In this document: one piece after another, positions 5,970-8,028 of the stretch | How the letters are laid out: the number at the start of each line of letters is the position of its first letter | Position numbering within the stretch: position 1 is the first letter of the stretch | Origin: Oscillospiraceae bacterium | GTDB taxonomy: Bacteria; Bacillota; Clostridia; Oscillospirales; Ruminococcaceae | Length of the DNA: 8,028 bases | Direction: 5' to 3' | Assembly: GCA_029098085.1 (NCBI GenBank) | Contig: JAQXNQ010000083.1 | Location: forward strand, 1-8,028 | Program-made: the position numbers and the translations under genes | Notes under the pieces: generated by a model | The model's input: only the letters and a program-made list of their open reading frames with translations | Database searches by the model: none | What the model was told of the DNA's origin: nothing

Positions 5970-6697
5970 AACGCGCCCTTGCTTTTGCAGGCCGGAACCT
6001 GAAGGAGCTGCTGCGGGATCCCCTGATGACCATCTTCTGCGCCGGATTCCCGGTGGGCATGCTGCTGCTTTTCTGGCTGCTGCAGAAAAGCATTCCGGCG
6101 GACATTTTTCCGCTGGAGCGAATGGCCCCCGCCATCACCCTGTTCGGCCTGTCCTTTCTGTCCCTGTTTTCGGGCATGCTGCTGGCCCGGGACCGGCAAA
6201 GCGCTCTGCTGATGCGGCTGTTCACCACCCCCATGTCCGACTGGGGCTATCTTGTGGGGTACATTCTGCCGCTGCTGCCCATTGCCGCCGCTCAGATTCT
6301 GCTCTGCTTCGGCACGGCTTTTCTGCTGGGACTGGCCCCCAGCATCCGGGCTTTGGCGGTGGTCATCACCATGCTGCCGGCGGCGCTTCTTTTCATCGGC
6401 ACGGGACTGCTGCTGGGCGCGGTGGTCAACGATAAAGCCGTGGGCGGCATCACCTCCATCGTGGTCAATCTGGCGGGTCTGCTGGGCGGCGTCTGGTTCG
6501 ACCTCTCCCTGACCGGCGATGCCTTCGTGAAGTTCACCGATCTGCTCCCCTTCTCCCACGGCGTTTACCTGGCGCAGTCCGCCTGGGAGGGAAACTGGAG
6601 CGCTCTTCCCGCCCATCTGCTGTGGGTAACCGGCTGGGCTGCCGTCATGCTCACGGGTGCCGTACTGCTCTTCCGACGGTTCAGAACAGCAAAATAG
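5966..6697 (+). CDS. ABC-2-type transporter permease
   Basis: This 243-residue integral membrane protein forms the channel for the preceding ATPase. Six hydrophobic segments are visible at about 20-40, 54-74, 97-123, 128-153, 161-180 and 216-236, the standard ABC-2 layout, with no large extracellular domain. The N-terminus (RNLKELLRDPLM) is the usual cytoplasmic coupling stretch of this family. The ATG at 5966 is chosen over 5960 because AAGGAG at 5953-5958 is 7 bases from the former. The start overlaps the ATPase stop by four bases, so the two are translationally coupled. A functional transporter would need a dimer of this half-size permease. No clear terminator follows before the next promoter. 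Confidence 0.92.
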   Translation: MKRALAFAGRNLKELLRDPLMTIFCAGFPVGMLLLFWLLQKSIPADIFPLERMAPAITLFGLSFLSLFSGMLLARDRQSALLMRLFTTPMSDWGYLVGYILPLLPIAAAQILLCFGTAFLLGLAPSIRALAVVITMLPAALLFIGTGLLLGAVVNDKAVGGITSIVVNLAGLLGGVWFDLSLTGDAFVKFTDLLPFSHGVYLAQSAWEGNWSALPAHLLWVTGWAAVMLTGAVLLFRRFRTAK

Positions 6698-6733
6698 CGA
6701 GCAAAACAGCGAAGGCCCTCTACGGAGCGCAGG

Positions 6734-6762
6734 TTGCATTCCCGGCATTTTTCCGGTAAGAT
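6734..6762 (+). promoter_or_regulatory. Candidate promoter of the HTH-desulfoferrodoxin gene
   Basis: TTGCAT (6734-6739) and TAAGAT (6757-6762) are 17 bases apart, a standard sigma-70 spacing with partial hexamer matches. It lies in the 87-base gap after the permease, so the next gene can be transcribed independently of the ABC operon. Read-through from the operon is also possible. Confidence 0.5.
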
Positions 6763-6784
6763 GGAGACAAAGGAGGAATGACCG

Positions 6785-7366
6785 ATGGAATATGTAACCG
6801 GCAGCACCATCCGGGCGCTGCGTGAAGCAAAGGGCTATACCCAAAGGCAGCTGGCAGACAGGATCTGCGTCAGCGATAAGACCGTTTCCAAATGGGAGAC
6901 CGGCCGGGGTCTTCCGGACATCTCTCTGCTGGAGCCGCTGGCCGCCGCTCTGCAGGTTTCGGTGACCGAGCTGCTCTCCGGCCAGACTGCCGTCAACGGC
7001 AACCGGGCGGGCAATCTGACCCGGGGGAAATTTTACACCTGCCCGGTCTGCGGCAATGTGATCTGGTCAGAGGGCGAGGGCTCCTTCTGCTGCTGCGGCG
7101 TGCATCTGCCGCCGCTGGAACCGGAAGCGCCGGATGACGCGCACCGGATCTGCACCGAACAGATCGAAGGCGAATGGTATGTGACGCTGGAGCACCCCAT
7201 GGAAAAGGATCATTACATCCGGTTTCTGGCACTGGTCACCGGCGACCGGTGCCGGATCGTCCGGCTCTATCCTGAGCAGAATGCCGAAGCCCGGTTTTCC
7301 ATCCGGGGTCACGGCTGGCTGTACGCCTTCTGCAGCCGGGATGGACTGTTCAGAATCCGGGTATAA
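6785..7366 (+). CDS. XRE-family HTH regulator fused to a desulfoferrodoxin-like (superoxide reductase) module
   Basis: This 193-residue protein joins an XRE helix-turn-helix (about 7-63, including QRQLADRICVSDKTVSKWE) to a region resembling two-domain desulfoferrodoxin. Residues 83-110 look like the desulforedoxin domain, with CPVCGN (86-91) and a CCCG (102-105) in place of the usual CxxCGN...CCG iron site. Residues 118-193 look like the neelaredoxin domain: His120, then EHPMEKDHYIRF with His137 and His143, and Cys183 in YAFCSRDGLF. In superoxide reductases the centre II iron is held by four His and one Cys, the last in a CNxHGL motif. Here that His is Asp186. The protein may therefore be an iron-based redox sensor and not an enzyme. 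AGGAGG at 6771-6776 is 8 bases before the ATG. A regulatory link to the neighbouring exporter is possible but unproven. Confidence 0.88.
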   Translation: MEYVTGSTIRALREAKGYTQRQLADRICVSDKTVSKWETGRGLPDISLLEPLAAALQVSVTELLSGQTAVNGNRAGNLTRGKFYTCPVCGNVIWSEGEGSFCCCGVHLPPLEPEAPDDAHRICTEQIEGEWYVTLEHPMEKDHYIRFLALVTGDRCRIVRLYPEQNAEARFSIRGHGWLYAFCSRDGLFRIRV

Positions 7367-7367
7367 A

Positions 7368-7405
7368 AGGAAAACGCAGCGGCCTTCAAACCGCTGCGTT
7401 TTCCT
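7368..7405. terminator. Bidirectional terminator between convergent genes
   Basis: Arms 7368-7382 and 7391-7405 form a perfect 15-bp stem around an eight-base loop, two bases after the TAA. The GC core (CGCAGCGG/CCGCTGCG) is flanked by AAAA and TTTT, so either strand produces a U-run after the core stem. It serves both the HTH-desulfoferrodoxin gene and the methyltransferase. Confidence 0.85.
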
Positions 7406-7431
7406 GTCCCCCTGTCTAAGCCGAAAAGGCG

Positions 7432-8028
7432 TCACACCTTCCCTTTCACCGCCCGCAGGCGGATCCGCACATAGTCGATGATCCAGCTTTCCCCGTCGAA
7501 CATGCTTTCCCGCAGCTCATCCTCCGCCTCGCGGATCATGGCGGCGGTTTCCTCCTCCGGCAGTCCCCCGAAGGGCGCTGTCACAAACATCCGGATCCAG
7601 GTCTCCAGCCCCTTCTCCCCTGTCATGGGGGTGGGACGGTCAAAGAGAAAGGCATGGGTGGGCAGCAGTCCCGCCCGCTCCAGCTGGGGCGCATACTCCC
7701 CGATGGTGGGAAAATAAAAGGGAAAGCGGTAAGAAAGCCCCCGGCGCTCAAAGACCCTCTGCAAAGCGGCATGAACCCGTCCGCCGCAGCCCGCTCCGCC
7801 AAACTCGCAGCAAAGCTGTCCGCCGGGCTTCAGAGCCTTCGCAATCCCCGCAAGCAGCAGCGGCTGTTCCTCCCGGTCGATCCAGTGAAAAACGGCGTTG
7901 GAAAAAACAGCGTCGAATTCCTCCGAAAAGGAAAGGTACCGGGCGTCCATCTGCTGAAACGAAAGGTCGGGATAATGCGTCCGGGCCAGCTCCAGCATCT
8001 CCGCCGAAGCGTCCACACCCAGCACGGT
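7432..8028 (-). CDS. Class I SAM-dependent methyltransferase (N-terminus outside window)
   Basis: The 198 visible residues are the main part of a small-molecule methyltransferase with a Rossmann fold. Near the window edge TVLGVDAS carries the acidic residue that binds the ribose of S-adenosylmethionine. MDARYLSF, FDAVFSNAVFHWI and LKPGGQL follow in the usual order for motifs II, post-II and III. The glycine-rich motif I must lie beyond base 8028. The GTG at 8023-8025 could be misread as a start, but it is internal to the fold. FSNAVFHWI resembles the trans-aconitate methyltransferase-like group; the true substrate is unknown. The C-terminal part, with helices and a PTPMTGEKGLETWI stretch, probably forms the substrate lid. 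The gene converges on the HTH-desulfoferrodoxin gene through a shared terminator. Confidence 0.88.
   Translation of the reverse strand, partial: TVLGVDASAEMLELARTHYPDLSFQQMDARYLSFSEEFDAVFSNAVFHWIDREEQPLLLAGIAKALKPGGQLCCEFGGAGCGGRVHAALQRVFERRGLSYRFPFYFPTIGEYAPQLERAGLLPTHAFLFDRPTPMTGEKGLETWIRMFVTAPFGGLPEEETAAMIREAEDELRESMFDGESWIIDYVRIRLRAVKGKV

Noticed and set aside
5861..6844. A 327-codon minus-strand open frame over the ABC permease
   Set aside because: It is a Gln/Gly/His-rich antisense translation with no motif, covering two well-supported genes and an intergenic promoter on the other strand.
8023..8025. GTG as the start codon of the methyltransferase
   Set aside because: The frame stays open to the window edge and motif I of the SAM-binding fold would be missing, so the gene continues beyond the window.

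Overview
The window reads as a chromosomal segment of a GC-rich Firmicute, most likely a gut clostridium of the Oscillospiraceae/Ruminococcaceae type. That is an inference from GC-rich codon use, strong AGGAGG ribosome binding sites, extended -10 promoters (TGnTATAAT) in AT-rich leaders, and the protein families present. No phage, plasmid or CRISPR hallmark is visible.

Layout, left to right. An SGNH/GDSL esterase (44-691, +) follows what may be the last codons of an upstream gene and ends at a strong terminator. Next is a 657-residue membrane protein (914-2887, +) with seven predicted membrane segments, a degenerate GGDEF domain and an EAL domain with its catalytic residues retained, probably a c-di-GMP phosphodiesterase. 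A 667-base gene-poor stretch (2888-3554) follows. It holds short repeats, a chain of hairpins ending in an intrinsic terminator, and possible debris of an IS3-type transposase. A minus-strand TIM-barrel glycosidase-like protein (4610-3555) has its own promoter, a LacI-type palindrome and a terminator. From a divergent promoter region, a plus-strand operon encodes an XRE-AbrB fusion regulator (4817-5254), an ABC ATPase (5241-5969) and an ABC-2 permease (5966-6697), with overlapping genes. A separately promoted XRE regulator fused to a two-domain desulfoferrodoxin-like module (6785-7366) follows. It converges through a shared terminator on a minus-strand SAM methyltransferase (8028-7432) whose N-terminus lies outside the window.

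How the genes work together: the XRE-AbrB/ATPase/permease set is a compact regulator-exporter operon in which the regulator probably controls its own exporter. The HTH-desulfoferrodoxin protein is a plausible redox or iron-responsive regulator next to it, but nothing in the sequence proves that it controls the exporter. The SGNH esterase and the glycosidase-like protein fit carbohydrate use in a gut anaerobe. The most interesting items are the HTH-desulfoferrodoxin fusion with an apparently substituted iron ligand, the XRE-AbrB fusion with an operator-like inverted repeat, and the structured intergenic region.
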